NCBI GenBank assembly: GCA_002150815.3
Contig: NDFF03000035.1
Span: forward strand, 186,001 to 250,000
Direction: 5' to 3'
DNA: 64,000 bases
DNA from: Grammothele lineata
Taxonomy: Eukaryota; Basidiomycota; Agaricomycetes; Polyporales; Polyporaceae
The notes beneath the pieces are model-generated. The model saw only the letters and a program-made list of their open reading frames with translations. It made no database searches and had not been told where the DNA came from. The first letter of the stretch is position 1. Each line of letters begins with the position of its first letter. Position numbers and translations under genes: made by a program. This document shows positions 35,144-48,700 of the stretch, piece by piece.

Positions 35144-37594
35144 CTTGGTCAGAGTCGCCGTTCGCCGTCTGCCCGGGGGAGTCGTGTGCGTGTGCGTTGT
35201 CCGATCGGAGCGGGGGGTCCTCGCTGGGGCGTACGGGAGTCGTCCGCGACCGAGCACAGCGGGGTGTGCACTGCGAGACCGTGACGGAGTCCGGTGCCGG
35301 GGGCAGGAGGCACGCGGGGGCTCGCGCGGGCGAGGAGGCGTGGTGGACTATATACCGCGTCGACGCCCCGTGCCCATTGTCCGGCCGCAACAGCGATTGG
35401 AGTCTATGCCGTGTCTATGCCGGATCCAGGAGGCGAAAATGTAGAGCACCTGATCATCACCCTGGCGCGGAGGGCAGATAGGCCGCTACGCGGGCTGGGG
35501 GGCCGCCTCCGACAGTGTCGGCGACGGCGGGCGTACTATCATGGGGGCGATAGTAGCTTGCGCGGGAGAAGGTCCTGTGGAGGGTGTGCCTGCCAAGGGG
35601 CGTGTAGTGCTCGCCTTCTCTGGAGAACTTGGGGAAGCTGGCTCGTCTGGCTGAAGAAGACCTGTACGCGCTGAAGAGGTCAGATGACGGGCGAGCTTGA
35701 TTGACTCGCGGGAACGTGAGACCGGTTTGTGCGGGCATGCGGAGGCGTCCAGTGTTTTGCGTCGAGACTTGCAGAGGTGGTAGTTGCAGGAACCCTCTCC
35801 ATCGTGCGCATGCGAGGGACTCTGTAGCGAGATAAGTTATCGTGGAGGAGGAGCAACAACGTTCAAGACCGCAGGTATCAAGCGCTTGCTGTGCCCTTGC
35901 CGAATAACTCAGATACCGGCTGCCGTCACCCAAAGTTCGCGACGACTACCCGATCGGGGCGGTGAGATCTGTGATGACTTTGGTCGCCTCTGTAGTCGTA
36001 AGCAGATATTGGAAGCGGCCCGAAAAACTCTAAGATGCTCACGAGAACATCCTGCAGTGATATCTTGTTGACTACGCTAGACGCTTGCTCTTTCGGGAAT
36101 TTGCGCCGAGCGTCGGTAAAGCGCGTCGTTGAAGGAAGAGCCTGACTCGCTTTACCGTAAAGCTGCGGGAGAGAGTGAATAGGAGAGACTTCTGGGCTCA
36201 GAGCCTTTATAGGGTAGTCAACGTGAGTGGAGTCTAGAAGGAAGCCGTCGGTCCGCCGAGAACATATACTTACACGTTCTACCGCACTATGCGCATACGC
36301 TAGCGAGGATCCGGCTTAAATTTGGGTCGAGGACACGTGTGTGGGAGCCCGCCACACAGCCACCTACTTACTCCTCGCAACTCGCCGAAGGAGCGGGAGG
36401 TCATCCGACGATCGACGACGTCATGTTCGCCCCTAGGGTCCTGCCAGCGATTGCGAGCTGATGATGTAGATTGGCCTTCGTCGGGCTCCAAGGTGGCTTT
36501 TTGGTCCGTAATTGACTGCGTGACAAATCCCAAGCGCTATGGTCAGATTCCGCGTACTTCAGCACCGGTACAAGCATAGCGCTAAGCAAGAGTCACGGTG
36601 TGTCAGATGGTGTGTGCTCTTCGTATTGCAAAGACAACTCACACGCCGGATGTCCAAAACTGCGGCAGCGTCAGACAAGTTCAAAGATTGGGTTGGGAGT
36701 GATCAGTGCATCCGGATGGTGCGCCATATTTCTGGCGAAGCAGATGCGAAGGTGGCGCGACATGAGGGCCGCGGAAGAGATCTCAGCCACGTTTCCTTGG
36801 TCTCAGCCGGCGCTTAGAGCTCCCCGAGGGCGGTTCAAGAGACGCCCATAAGTGATCGCGATCCGCCTTCGTGGCGCGAGAGGGGCGATTCGGCGGTCGG
36901 AGTCCGAACTGAGTCACATCCGAAGACAGTGCTCGTCCGTGCCCGTCGCCGCTTGGCTCAGGCCTGCGAAGTATGAGAAGGCGCAGCATGTCGCCAGCTA
37001 CCAATCGCTCTCGGACGTGCCGTAAAGTGAGTTCTTGCAAATGAACTTCGCACTGATTCCAGAAACCACTCAGTCCTTCATGGATGTTCAGTGCGATTTA
37101 CATACTTACTCCACCGGTTAAGTTAGACTCTGCCTCATGACCTCTGACATCAGTATCGCACAGGCCAGCTCCGCCGGCGGAGGACCCGCTTACAACAACC
37201 ATTAAAGTGAGCCCTGAACAAGAGCATTATAGTTTGTTTCATCTAGATCTTACATGTCTGGCAGATGGCGTTTGTATGACAAGCGCGGTCCACCGCGGTC
37301 GGGATAATTCGGCCGCGGTCGCCTGGCTACGCCGCCCCCCTTGACCCACCGTCAAAGCGAGTTTGCTGTGCGTGTTATTCCACTCTCGCGCCGGCTCCTC
37401 GACTGCTATAACGGGCTTTCGGACGCAGTTGCCGATCGGTCTTTCGGCTCGCCTCGGCCCAAGGAGCGGTCCCTGCACTGAGGTCACCAAACAACCCGCT
37501 TTGGAGCGCGAGTTGGCACCAGCACCAAATTCTTTAAGTATGCTATATCCCGGCCCACCGAGGCTCATCCCGCATCCCGCGACCCTTCTATCCC
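35144..37594. other. divergent intergenic region between two MFS genes
   Basis: These 2.45 kb lie between two divergently transcribed transporter genes. A TATATA at 35349-35354 may serve the minus-strand gene. No TATA is clear before 37595. Many short frames exist, none with a recognisable product, and I saw no RNA gene. Confidence 0.4.
35349..35354 (-). promoter_or_regulatory. TATA-like element of the second MFS permease
   Basis: GGTATATAG on the minus strand about 210 bases before the ATG at 35143. It is palindromic and could serve either strand, but no plus-strand gene starts near. Confidence 0.3.
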
Positions 37595-39834
37595 ATGGAT
37601 CCTCGGAACGACATTCCCTTGCGCCCAATTGACAGTTCATCGCACTCTTCGCGGTCTTCCAGAACGCACCCAGTCGAAGCCGGAGCAAACGCAGAAGGTC
37701 ACTTTTCGAGCCAAACATTGCCCGACAGTAGCTCGGATGAGGGTCCGCAGAAAGGCTCTGTGTACATCGTAGATTGGGAAGGACCCGATGACCCCCACAA
37801 CCCGAAAAAGTAAGTCCTATAATTCTATCTGCGCCACCGTTGTACTAACCACAAAATCACCACTCGTCCTTTAGCTGGCCGATGAAGAAGAAATGGTCCA
37901 TCACCATTCTCGTGTCGCTGTATACGTTCCTCAGCCCGCTGTCGTCCTCGGCGATGGCGCCAACAAGTGACAGGATAGCAGCGCAGTTCGGCATATCGGA
38001 GTCGAACTCGACGTTGAAAGCACTTCTCACTTCCATGTTCGTTGCGGGTTATGGTGAGTATTCCGCATTTTTACGATTCCGCCATAGTAGTTAACGTGGT
38101 TGCTACAGTCTGTGGACCTCTCATGCTTGGGCCTCTGAGTGAGATTTTCGGTCGTGCGCGAGTACTGCAGGGCGCGAATGCTTGGTATCTGGGTAAGTTC
38201 TGAATGCCCTTTGAGTTGTGTCGCATACATTGATGCTCACCCCTCTTGCAGCGTGGAATTTCGGATGCGCGTGGTCACAAAACACGGGTGAGATGCTCGC
38301 GTTCCGGTTCCTGTCGGGCTTCGGTGGCGCCGGTACTCTTTCGGTAAGCTGCGCGTCACGCTCTATACGCCGGTAACGCGCTTACATGTTCGCTCGGTCA
38401 GATCGGTGGTGGTGTGCTTGGTGATGTCTGGAAGTCGGAAGAGCGAGGTCAAGCTGTCGCTTTGTACTCGCTCATGCCTCTACTGGGCCCCGTCATTGGC
38501 CCCATCTGTGGTGCTTGGATTGCTGAGAAGGGAGACTGGAGATGGGTGGTAAGTCTTAGATTCGCGTCGTCATAACGGGTGGTATCTCACGCTTGAAACT
38601 ACTTGCGTCTAGTTCTGGGCACCTACGATCGTCGGTGTCGTCGTCCAGATCATCGGATTCCCCATCCTCGCAGAGAGTGAGTGCTTGAACAATTGCAGCA
38701 TCGATCTGTTTGTCTGATTCGTATCTTTAATTCATAGCGTATGCTCCCGTTTTGCTCGAGAAGAAAGCTCGTCAGCTCAAGAAGCAGATGGATCTCGAGA
38801 AAGGGGGATATGTTGAAGTCCAGACGATCTTCGATGGCGGAGAGGGCCGGCAGTAAGTATCTCGGCACAATTCGGCAGCGTCTTTGCTCACATACGCTTT
38901 GCAGCTGGCAAACCATCGTCAAGCGTGCACTTGTCCGCCCGTTCATGCTCTTCGCGCAGGAACCCATCATCCAGGTCATGGCCGTATACATGTCGTTCGT
39001 CTACGGCAACCTGTACCGTGCGTATCCTTCACTTCAACGAGTGGTCTTTCTGATGCTAACAACCATCTAGTGTTCCTCACCACAATCCCCAGTATCTTCC
39101 AGGGTGTCTACAAGGAGACCGTAGGCATCGCTGGTCTCCACTACATCGCTCTCGGAATCGGTCTTTGCGCCATGGGTCAGGTCAACGCCCGTCTGATTGA
39201 CCACCTCTATGTATACTTCTCGAAGAGAAACGGTGGCATGGGCAAGCCAGAGTTCCGTCTGCGTGCGTATCCCAACCTTTCAAGCAGGAGTTTATGTTGC
39301 TCACGTCAGTCCTATAGCTGCAATGATTCCGGGGACAATCCTCATGCCCATCGGGCTGCTCATCACGGGTTGGACAGCTCGTCCGAACGTCCACTGGATC
39401 GGGCCCGACATCGGTATCGTCATCGTCGGCGCCGGCATGATTGTCAACTTCCAGACGGTGCAGACGTACGTCATCGACGCCTTCACGCTGCACGCTGCCT
39501 CAGGTACGTCTTGCTCCGGTCACCGCCTCCTGCGAGATCCGTTCGACTTACGAGTTACGTTGAACCACTAGCTCTCGCCGCCATTACGTTGCTCCGGTCC
39601 TGCGCAGGCTTCGGCTTCCCGCTCTTCGCCCCTGCAATGTACAACGCGCTTGGTTACGGCAAGGGTGACACGATCCTCGCGGCAGCGTGTGCCGCGATCG
39701 GTATCCCTGCGTAAGTCCCCCCTGCTTGGCATGTGCCCACAACTCTATTACTAACCTTTTGTATTAGACCATTCTTCTTCTGGAAGTACGGCGAGCGACT
39801 GAGGAACGCCAGTCGCTACGCGAAGCGCACTTAA
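37595..39834 (+). CDS. MFS multidrug transporter, DHA1 (drug:H+ antiporter, 12 TM) family
   Basis: A plasma-membrane proton antiporter of the fungal polyamine/drug efflux group. The ATG at 37595 starts MDPRNDIPLRPIDSS and a hydrophilic tail of about 85 residues containing IVDWEGPDDPHNPKNW, the typical pre-TM1 signature of this group. TM1 starts WSITILVSLYTFLSPLSSS. Motif A-like PLSEIFGRARVLQ, then FLSGFGGAGTLSIGGGVLGD, and motif C LMPLLGPVIGPICGAWI follow. The central loop is YAPVLLEKKARQLKKQ. The second half has FLTTIPSIFQGVYKE and GPDIGIVIVGAGMIVNFQTV, and the protein ends YGERLRNASRYAKRT. About 530 residues from some nine exons with short introns. Which compounds it exports cannot be told. 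Confidence 0.92.
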
Positions 39835-40899
39835 CTGTTATCCTCTCGATATCGCTCTCTTAGAGATCCGTGGCTGGTACCTGCCTCCAAGATTGTACTA
39901 TATGGACATTGGCTGGGCCCTCATCGACATCATCTGTCTGTAATGTTATATCGCACACATTGTTCTTGTCGTTACATCAGTATCCACACCTTGTCGTAGC
40001 AATACATCTCGTTAATCGTATATTTAGCCGGCGTAGACTCGCGGTTCGAGTCGAGGACAGCCTGGCAGCGCGTCGGACGTCGAGGGCCTCGGCTTCAGTC
40101 GGGCTTTTCACACCCACGGACTGCGGTCAGTGGACGAAACGCTCGACAGGATGGATGAATGTGGCCAAATTGACATAGGATCATCGGAATTAGATATGTG
40201 GCGATTGCAAGGCTATGGCGCGCGCCCGCGCACTCGACCGCAGTGGATACGGACTACTGCTATTGATTCAGCATCTTTTGAAATAGGGTCGGAGTCGTAC
40301 CAGACCGTGTGCTAGGTTGTGCTGGGTCGAGCGAGGTGTGGTGCATGATAATTCATCCATATATTCATTACGACTCGCGACTCCTCTAGCTCCTCTTTGG
40401 CACTGTGGAGGATCGCCGAGAGCCGACGGTTTGTTACATTGGTACCCTCAGGTCTGTGCCGACTTTAGGATTCATTGCAATGTTTTGGCTCCGAAGGCCT
40501 AGCCACGATTCAGCACGGTTCGTCGGAAATCGTGAGTTGAACGGTGTTTCTCAGTCTGTCGATGGTCTTTCTCTGCTGACTGTGAGCTCGCGAGGACCGG
40601 ACTGATCTTTCTTATCCTCAGTCAGACAAGACTGAGCATGGCAGGTCTGAAGTCGTCTATCCGATCCGCCTGCCATCTTCGCAATGCGGAATATACTCAA
40701 AGACTTGCGGCGGACACGAACGAGGTCGCGCGCTCCGCTCCGCCCGGGGTCAGTGGCGCCGCTGACGCGTGCACATTCGGCCATTCGCTAGGTCTCCCCC
40801 CACCATCGTAACAAATGAACTACAGTGATGGGGCGAGAAGACTACGGGTGAATATGAGACGAGGTCGTTCTTGGGAACGGCACCCGTCTGACGGACGAT

Positions 40900-41560
40900 C
40901 TCAGGCACACCCCGGACGGTGTGCTCACCACTTCGACTATGCCGACCCGTCCTCGCGCTATGCACCCGCGCGTCCAAGGAGTTCGTTATGGAGCGCATCT
41001 CCGCCTCTCCCGCGCTGACGCGCTTCGTGTTTTCCCTGTCGTACGCCACGCACGCCACCGGAAGCCTCTTCCAGGTCCGCCCCTCCTCCCGGATAACGAC
41101 CGCGCTCACGGTACGCGCTCTCCGTCCAGTTGACGGGTACCCGGCGCTCCTCCGCGGCTTCCCGCACCTTACACGCCACTCCGTTTTCACGCAGGTGTGA
41201 AGACCAAGTCTGCGGCGCTTGCCTCAGCGGCAGGAGACGTCGAGGGAAGTCGTCCTGAGCGCGAGGGGGCGCCGTGGCCCGTGGCGGCCGGGCGCTCCGG
41301 CCCGCCACGCCGGGTGTGGGCCGGCCGCGACATATGCGCGGGAATCGGGCCGATGGCGCGCCGCGCCAGCGGCTCGTCGAGACTGAAGATGGCGGCGATG
41401 GCGGAGGCCTGGAGGACTTGGGAGCGTTATGCGAGCGCGAGCTTGAGCTACTCGTGCGACGCGCGCATAAAGTGTGAATGCTAGTTGCATGCTTGACGCG
41501 CTCGTGCTGGGGATGCGCTTTTCGCGGGCGTGGTCGAAGCAGACCGTCAAGGTAAAGAGG
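40900..41560. other. unassigned stretch with strong third-position G/C bias
   Basis: The plus frame from the ATG at 40988 encodes MERISASPALTRFVFSLSYA and some 50 further codons ending at CAG-GTGTGA, a possible donor. The minus strand offers RTVSAVVIREEGRTWKRLPV and, nearer 41440, SQVLQASAIAAIFSLDEPLA, also with nearly all third positions G or C. The base bias suggests real or recently real coding sequence, but I cannot choose the strand or name a family. A degenerate gene or one with several small exons is possible. Confidence 0.25.
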
Positions 41561-42543
41561 GACGTGTAGATGACGTTGAACCTGAGGTAAAAACCGAGAA
41601 ACTAGAGGGCATTTCGGGGCGAGTTGAACTGGTTGAGGTGAACTGATGAGGATTAACGGGACGAACCTAAAAAAAGCAGTGTTGACTGACTCAACTGTCC
41701 CGACTCTATTGTCTTACATGATTCTTAGCGTGGGTGACTGGACTAAGTAGTCGGATTGCCTGCAACTCATACGTGAATCGGCGACAGTGCGTTAACACAA
41801 TATTGCGGCTATAGTATGTTCTCACGACATAGTCCAACCATTGGCCTTGGAAGTCAGGTTGAGGAACGCCGAGAACTCGTCCAGGTTGACGGACACGCAA
41901 GCACTTGAACGGCAAGTCACGAGTCGACAATATGCACGCCTACACAGCTATGCCAGCAATGTAATCTGGATTTGAGCGCAGTCAATCAAGAAGTTGTGGA
42001 GGATCGAACAGAATGTACAAACCAAAGCGGGGGCGCTGCCACCTGGCAGGGGTTTGTCGTCCGGACTCCGCGGAGACATCGTGATGGTAAGAGTACGGCG
42101 CCAGAAGTTCCTTGCCATGACTTGGATGGCAGTTTCTTCGCTGCTAGCGTAGAGCAACCCGAGAGTCCTGGTGTAGGTTGGATAAGAGGGGGCAGTTCTA
42201 GTGTCTAGTGAACAGCTTGAGTGCAGACTAGATCAGACGACGAAGGCAACATTTCCCCGAGCGAGCGTGCTTCAAGAAGCGCCGCATTCACTGATCTGCA
42301 CCACGTGCTCGAGAGGAGGCGCCTGATACGCCTACTCGCCCCAACTAACATCGAGATCAATCAAATGACCAGCTGCGCTATAGAACACAGACGTCTCGGT
42401 TCTATACACCGACTTGTGCGCCTCGCGGTATATTCTCAACGCCGACTGGACCGGGTGCCCTGACGGGCTGCGGCGCTAGACGCGCTCGTTTTGACCCTAT
42501 GCCCAGGCTTGCGCGTCCTGGGACGCGTAATGCACCGACTTCC

Positions 42544-42550
42544 TATAAAG
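42544..42550 (+). promoter_or_regulatory. TATA box of the ABC transporter gene
   Basis: CCTATAAAGTT lies about 165 bases before the ATG at 42712. It is a good consensus match at a plausible distance. Confidence 0.4.
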
Positions 42551-42711
42551 TTGCGTTCAGTAGCACGCGTCTTCGTACCGTATAGTGATTCCACGCGTTT
42601 CTCGGGCACGCCGGCCATTACTTCCCTCACACCTCTACGCGTCATTGAAGATCTCCTGCTCTTCGTAAAGTGGTGTGTTGTGCACATCTCATCCCGCTAG
42701 GTTTTTTCCCC

Positions 42712-45700
42712 ATGGACTCGAGGTGTGTAAACGGGTTATCAACTTCTCTTATTACTTCCCTGACAGCCTGTTTGCTACTATTCAGATTCTGGGGTGACCC
42801 GCGTGTCATACCCCTGTACGGAGCCCTTGTGTCTGTGGTGCTTCTCGCCATATACACTGCTTACACATGTTGTGTGCATGAACCCCCCAAGGACGTCAAC
42901 GTTAACCCCTCGCACCCTGAACATCCGTCGAATGGGAACGTTGGAAACGCTCCGTTTACCACGTTTGTTTTCCGTCATGGGGGTCCCTCCATTTTCGGCT
43001 TCAAGCTGGCGCGTCTGGTGATCTGCGTCACTCTCTCGGGCCTCGCGCTCGCGTCAGCAATTCGCCCCAACTCGGATGCAGTGGCCATCGCCAAATGTCT
43101 CCTCTACGTAAGCAAGACTCTTCGTTGTGTTCTTGGACCACATCTCATAACTTGTTCTAGGGATACGTGTCCGTGCTCAGCCTTGCCCATATTCTGGCTG
43201 TCCGCCGTAGCCAAGTTATCAGCGCCCATCTCACGTTCGTCTTGCTGCTGACATTTGCGGTGTATACATACCGTGACATAGTGCCGCTTTTCCTCCGCGG
43301 TCACGACCCTGCCGATCGCCGAGATGGCGTTTACGTCTGGTTGGAGATTGGCTTGCTCTTCAGCGCAGCGATTGGTGTCCCTCTCCTTATCCCGCGCATT
43401 TCTGGAACTATCGTGGGTCTTCCATTTCTATTCTGATATACTCGAAAACAGAGATCTAATCCCGTTTGATTCGCAGGAGCGCGACCCCCAAAAGGAGCCG
43501 AATATCAATGGAGAGAAGAAGGCTTCCTTACTCTCTTTGTGCTTCTTTGGTTGGCTTGACTCGACGGTAGCGAAGGCCTCTCGCGTTCCGCATCTACCTG
43601 CCGAAGACCTGCCGCCCTTGACCTCAGAAACCTCCGCAGACAACCTGGTTGGGAAAAGCTTTTCGGTACGTACTGTGCACGCTGAAGCGCGCACGTCATC
43701 CCTGATCGGTCATTCACATTGATAGTTTGTCGACCCTTTCCAAGTCGGGAAATCTCAGCACCTGTTGTGGGGTCTGGCGAAATTATACCGTAAGTGACGG
43801 ACATACATTCACTTGTATATAAGCTGAAGCTCTCCTTAGGATGGGAGTACGTGGCGTGCGTGATTCTGTCGGCACTTGCTGTAGGTCGCAGGCACTTCCT
43901 CTTGTCGGATATGATATTGACACATTTGTTTGATAGGGCTTGCTGCCGCTCGCAAATCCTATTGCTATGCAAGGCCTTCTTGCGTAGGTTATAGTCACCT
44001 ATTATATGCGTCGCGTTCTAACTAGTGTGGTATAGGTCTCTCGAGCAGAATGGGTCCGGGTCAATTCTACATCCGTGGGCATGGATTGTTGTGCTTTTCG
44101 TGGGCCAGGCTTTGGCGGCGCTGGCTAGCGAGTGGTACACGCACATCATGGTGAGCTTCGTTGATTTCAATCGCTTCCAGTTATTAATTCTCTTCTAAAT
44201 GTTGCTTCACGCGTACCCAGCAACGCCAAAATGTCAAGACTCAAGCGGTCATCACTGAACTCCTGTTCCAGCACGCCTTACGGATCCGGATGAGGTCAGA
44301 GCCTGCAACCGGTAGTGACTCCGACGCCCAAACGGAAGCCAGTAGTACGACGAAGACTTCGGATAAAGCAAACCACCTTATCGGGAGGCTGAACAATCTC
44401 GTCACGAGCGACCTAGAGAACATCAAGAGCGGGAATCTCTACTGGTTCCAAATGCGTAAGGCCACATCAATATCGTGCTATACTCACATCGCTCACACCG
44501 CTCCTCACAGTTGTCATGTATCCGGTGCAGATAATCGCTTGCATAATTCTGATATACCGCATCTTGGGATGGAGCTCGCTGGTCGGTCTTGGATCGATGA
44601 TCGTTATGCTCCCACTCCCAGGCGTTATGAGCAACTGGATGCGGCTCTACCAGGTAGACATGATGAAGAAGATGGACGCACGAGTGCAGTTGATCAATGA
44701 GAGTGCGTCTCCAGCTTTCGTATTGGTTCCGACGTTGACGATGTTTCTATGTAGCTCTGGGCGTCGCTCGAATGATCAAACTCTTCGGATGGGAAAGACG
44801 CGTGGCAGAGCAGATCGGGAAGCGCAGAGAGACGGAGCTCGAGGATCTCCGTAAAGTACGGTACATGGAGCTATTCAATAACACGGTGACGTGCGTATAT
44901 TCCTCCGTTGTCCGCCTTCAGCGGGAACTGATCCGTTTCACCTCAAGCTTCACCCTCCCGCTTCTCACGATGGTGATCACGTTCGGTGCATACGTGAGTT
45001 CCTCTCGAACCCCTGTGATGTTCCCTGACTGACCGAGTTTGACGTACAGACCATTCTCGCGAAGGGCGAGCTGACAGGTGAGCATGAATGTCAGATGTGC
45101 CAGCGATACGTAGAGGCTGATGACGCACAGCCTCTCGTCTATTCCCTGCGCTCACTGCATTCCGAATCCTGCAAAACATGCAGCTCATGTTCAACGCGCT
45201 TCCAGCTGCTATGCGAGGTGATCTATATTGTTGCTGAACAGTTAGCATCTGCTTATTTCTTTATCATGTCCAGCTAAAGTGTCCATTGATCGTATCGACG
45301 CCTTTCTGCACGAGGTGCGCATGTCATTCGCATCTGCTTACTTGATTCACCTAATGTACCCTGTGGGGCCATTAGGCCGAGTTGCTCGATGAGTTCGACG
45401 TAGCTCAATCGCTGGGCGCTGAACCTTCCGCCGTCAACCTCGGTTACGACGATACGCCATCTACCGACATCGGTATAGCACACACCACCTTCACCTGGTC
45501 CAAATCCGAAAGCATCAGCGGCACAACCACTCCCGGAACCCCCGGCGCCAGCTTGGCCAGCGGCCCCAGCAAACGCGCGTTCGCGCTCCGCATCGGCGAG
45601 CCGCTCCTCTTCCAGCGCGGGCGCATCAATCTCGTTGTCGGGCCCACTGGTGCGGGAAAGACGTCGCTGCTCATGGCGCTCCTTGGGGAGATGCACGCGA

Positions 45701-48700
45701 TCCCTGAGGGCCCGGAGGCGTTTGTGCGGATGCCGCGCGGGACGGGCAAGGTTGCGTACGCGGCGCAGGAGTCGTGGATCCAGAACGAGACGATCAGGGT
45801 GAGCGACGCGTCTTTTGGACGGGGGATGGGGAGGGAGCTGATGGGATGGACTCGTGTACAGGAGAACATCTTGTTTGGCTCTGAATTCGACGAGGCGCGG
45901 TACAACAAGAGTACGTCTTTCGCCATTCTGATGCGCATATATTCTCATGCATCCCCCGATTCAGTCATCAAGCAGTGTGCGCTCGAGCGTGACCTATCTC
46001 TCTTCGCCGCCGGAGACAACACCGAAGTGGGAGAGAAGGGCGTTACACTGAGGTGAAATAGAATGAGCTTCGCTTCGTGAGATATACTTCTGACCTCTCT
46101 TCGTGAATCATAGTGGAGGGCAAAAGGCTCGCGTCACCCTTGCTCGTGCCGTCTACTCGCAGGCGGAGGTTCTCTTGTTAGATGATGTACGTGCCTCACT
46201 GCCTTCTCGTACAGTATCAGACTGTTTCTGAGCTCGTTCTATAGGTTCTTGCTGCCTTGGATGTCCAGACAGGTCGGTGGATCGTCGATAATTGTTTCAT
46301 GGGCGACCTCGTCCGCGGGCGAACCGTCATCCTCGTCGTACGTTTCCTGCGACCTCGTGCTCCGCGGTCCTTGACATCTCGCATCATCAATCTAGAGCCA
46401 TAACATCGCCTTAACACGTCCTATCGCCGACTTCGTCATTGCTCTGGGGAACGACGGCCGAGTCGTCAGCCAGGGCTCGCTAGACAAGGCGTTGAAAGAA
46501 GACAATGCACTCTACGAAGAACTGAGAGCTGAGGTCGACGAGCTTGCCAAGGTAGATCAAGTCCTCCATGATCAGAACCACGACGAGCCGAAGCGAGATA
46601 GCGATGGAAAGCTAGTCGTCGCGGAGGAGATCCAGGAGGGTCGCGTGGGCTGGAACGCTTGTGAGTTTCTCACTTCAAATATATGACTTCCTTGTGCTGA
46701 TTACAGATGCAGTGATGTTGTACCTGGGAAACACGTCCAGCTTCTTTTGGTTTTACTGGGGGACTTATATCTTCATACTGGCATTTACGAACGCTCTTCA
46801 AAACTACTCAGTGAGTGGCGGGATATATTACTCAACTGAGATGGCTTACTCATCGTTTGTATCAGTCGTACTACTTGGGAACGTGGGCGTCAATGTATGA
46901 AACGCATGATCCGTCAGATATCTCGGTATCTCAGTAGGTTTTTGTGATCTTTTCAGAAGCGAAAGCGTCGCTCATGCTCTCCCTAGTTACATCATCGGCT
47001 ACTCGCGTCTTTATGTGCTCCTCATCGTGGTGTACTACGTGGGATGGTATCTGTACACGCAAGGGTCTATCCGCGCCGCGACAATTATCCATAAGAATTT
47101 GGTCCAGACTATTTTCGGAACAACACTCAGGTGCGTTTCAAAACTAGTGACAGTGCGAGTTCCTAAATGACCATCCTACATACCAGATGGCTCGACAAGA
47201 CGCCTACGTCCCGCATCATCACCCGCTGCACGACCGACGTCCAAGCCAGTATGTCATGTCTCTTTTCCTTGTTGTATATCCAGACCTGACGCACAGTGCT
47301 CTATCAGTCGACGTGACGATTCCCCGCAGTGTGATGTGGGTCGTTGAAGGGACGACGTACATGCTGTCCAAGGTCGGAGCCTTGATGTTCGTCCTCCCGA
47401 TCTTCTTCTTCCTCGTCCTCGCCGCGTTCGTGTTCGGGGGGTGGTTCAGCGTGATCTACATGCGCGCGCAGCTGTCAGTCAAGCGCGAGATGAGTATCGC
47501 GCAGGCGCCGGTTCTGGGGCACTTCAGCGGGGCCATCGCGGGGCTTGGTGAGTTGGTATTTTTCTGGAAGTACTTGACGGCTTGCTGACGAGTGCGGACA
47601 GTGTCGATAAGGGCATACGGCGTGCAGGAGGCGTTTAAGAAGGAGTCGTACAAGAGAATCGATCGGTACAGCCGGACTGCGCTCATCTTCAACGCTCTCG
47701 GCAGGTGGGTGCACTGAACTCATATCAAGCAAAAGATGACTCTAACTGTTGTGCGCTACGTATAGATGGGCGAGCATTCGCGTGAACATCGTTGGCGCGT
47801 TTCTTACTACTTCGGTAGCGGTATACTTGATCTATATTTCACCGATGGGAGCGTTGAACGTCGGCTTTTCACTGTTGATGGCTAGTGAGTAGATCGACGT
47901 TGTCTGCTTGTATATCGCTCTTCAAGACTTATGATCGCGTACAACAGCTGGTTTTAGTAGTTATATTCTCGGATGGTTCTGGAATTTGAACGAGTTCCAG
48001 GTAAATGGTAAGTTGACGTGGTTTTTCGTCATAGTACACTTGTTAATGCGGATATCTGTCCCCAAAGCTAACAGGTACGCATATGAGAATATAACTTCAT
48101 TCCAACTGGACTCATGCTCAATCATGCAGCCTGGAACGAATCCAGCAATACCTCGAGATCGAGCAAGAAGTGAAGCCAATTCCAACTGGTATACCTCCTG
48201 CGTACTGGCCTTCCAGTGGAGAGCTCCGCGTGGAGAAGCTTTCCGCGCGCTATTCACCTGTATGTTACATCTATAGTTTGCGAACGTTCTATCTGACTTT
48301 GGATCACAGGATGGCCCTCAGGTTCTCCATGAGCTAACGTTTGAAGTCAAGTCCGGAGAGCGCATTGGTATCGGTGCGCTTTGTTTCGCTCGCTAATGTG
48401 ATATAGCTGTAACTAATCATGAATTTTCTTACAGTCGGGCGCACCGGTAGCGGAAAGGTATGTACTCAGACGTGAAACATTTGCTATATATTCAAACGAA
48501 CTTCGCGCGCAGAGCTCCTTGACGCTTTCTCTCCTACGCTGCATCTTGACCGAGGGGCAGGTTTACTACGATGGCCTACTCACGAACACGCTCAACCTTG
48601 ACGCACTTCGATCGAACATCACCATCATCCCGCAGATGGTGTGTCCACCATTACTACCCTCAATGTTCACCCACTCACTCCTCCTTCAGCCGGAGCTCAT

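Larger units (their letters stand above)
39835..42711. other. intergenic region of 2.9 kb before the ABC transporter
   Basis: It includes the DHA1 3' flank and the ABC transporter promoter. The middle, about 40900-41560, has coding-like G/C bias in frames on both strands but no recognisable product and is listed separately. A TATAAAG at 42544-42550 suits the ABC gene. A GGTTCGAGTC-like block at 40050 was checked and is not part of a tRNA. Confidence 0.4.

Noticed and set aside
40040..40070. tRNA-like B box (GCGGTTCGAGTCGAGG).
   Set aside because: No A box, anticodon arm or matching acceptor stem could be placed around it on either strand.
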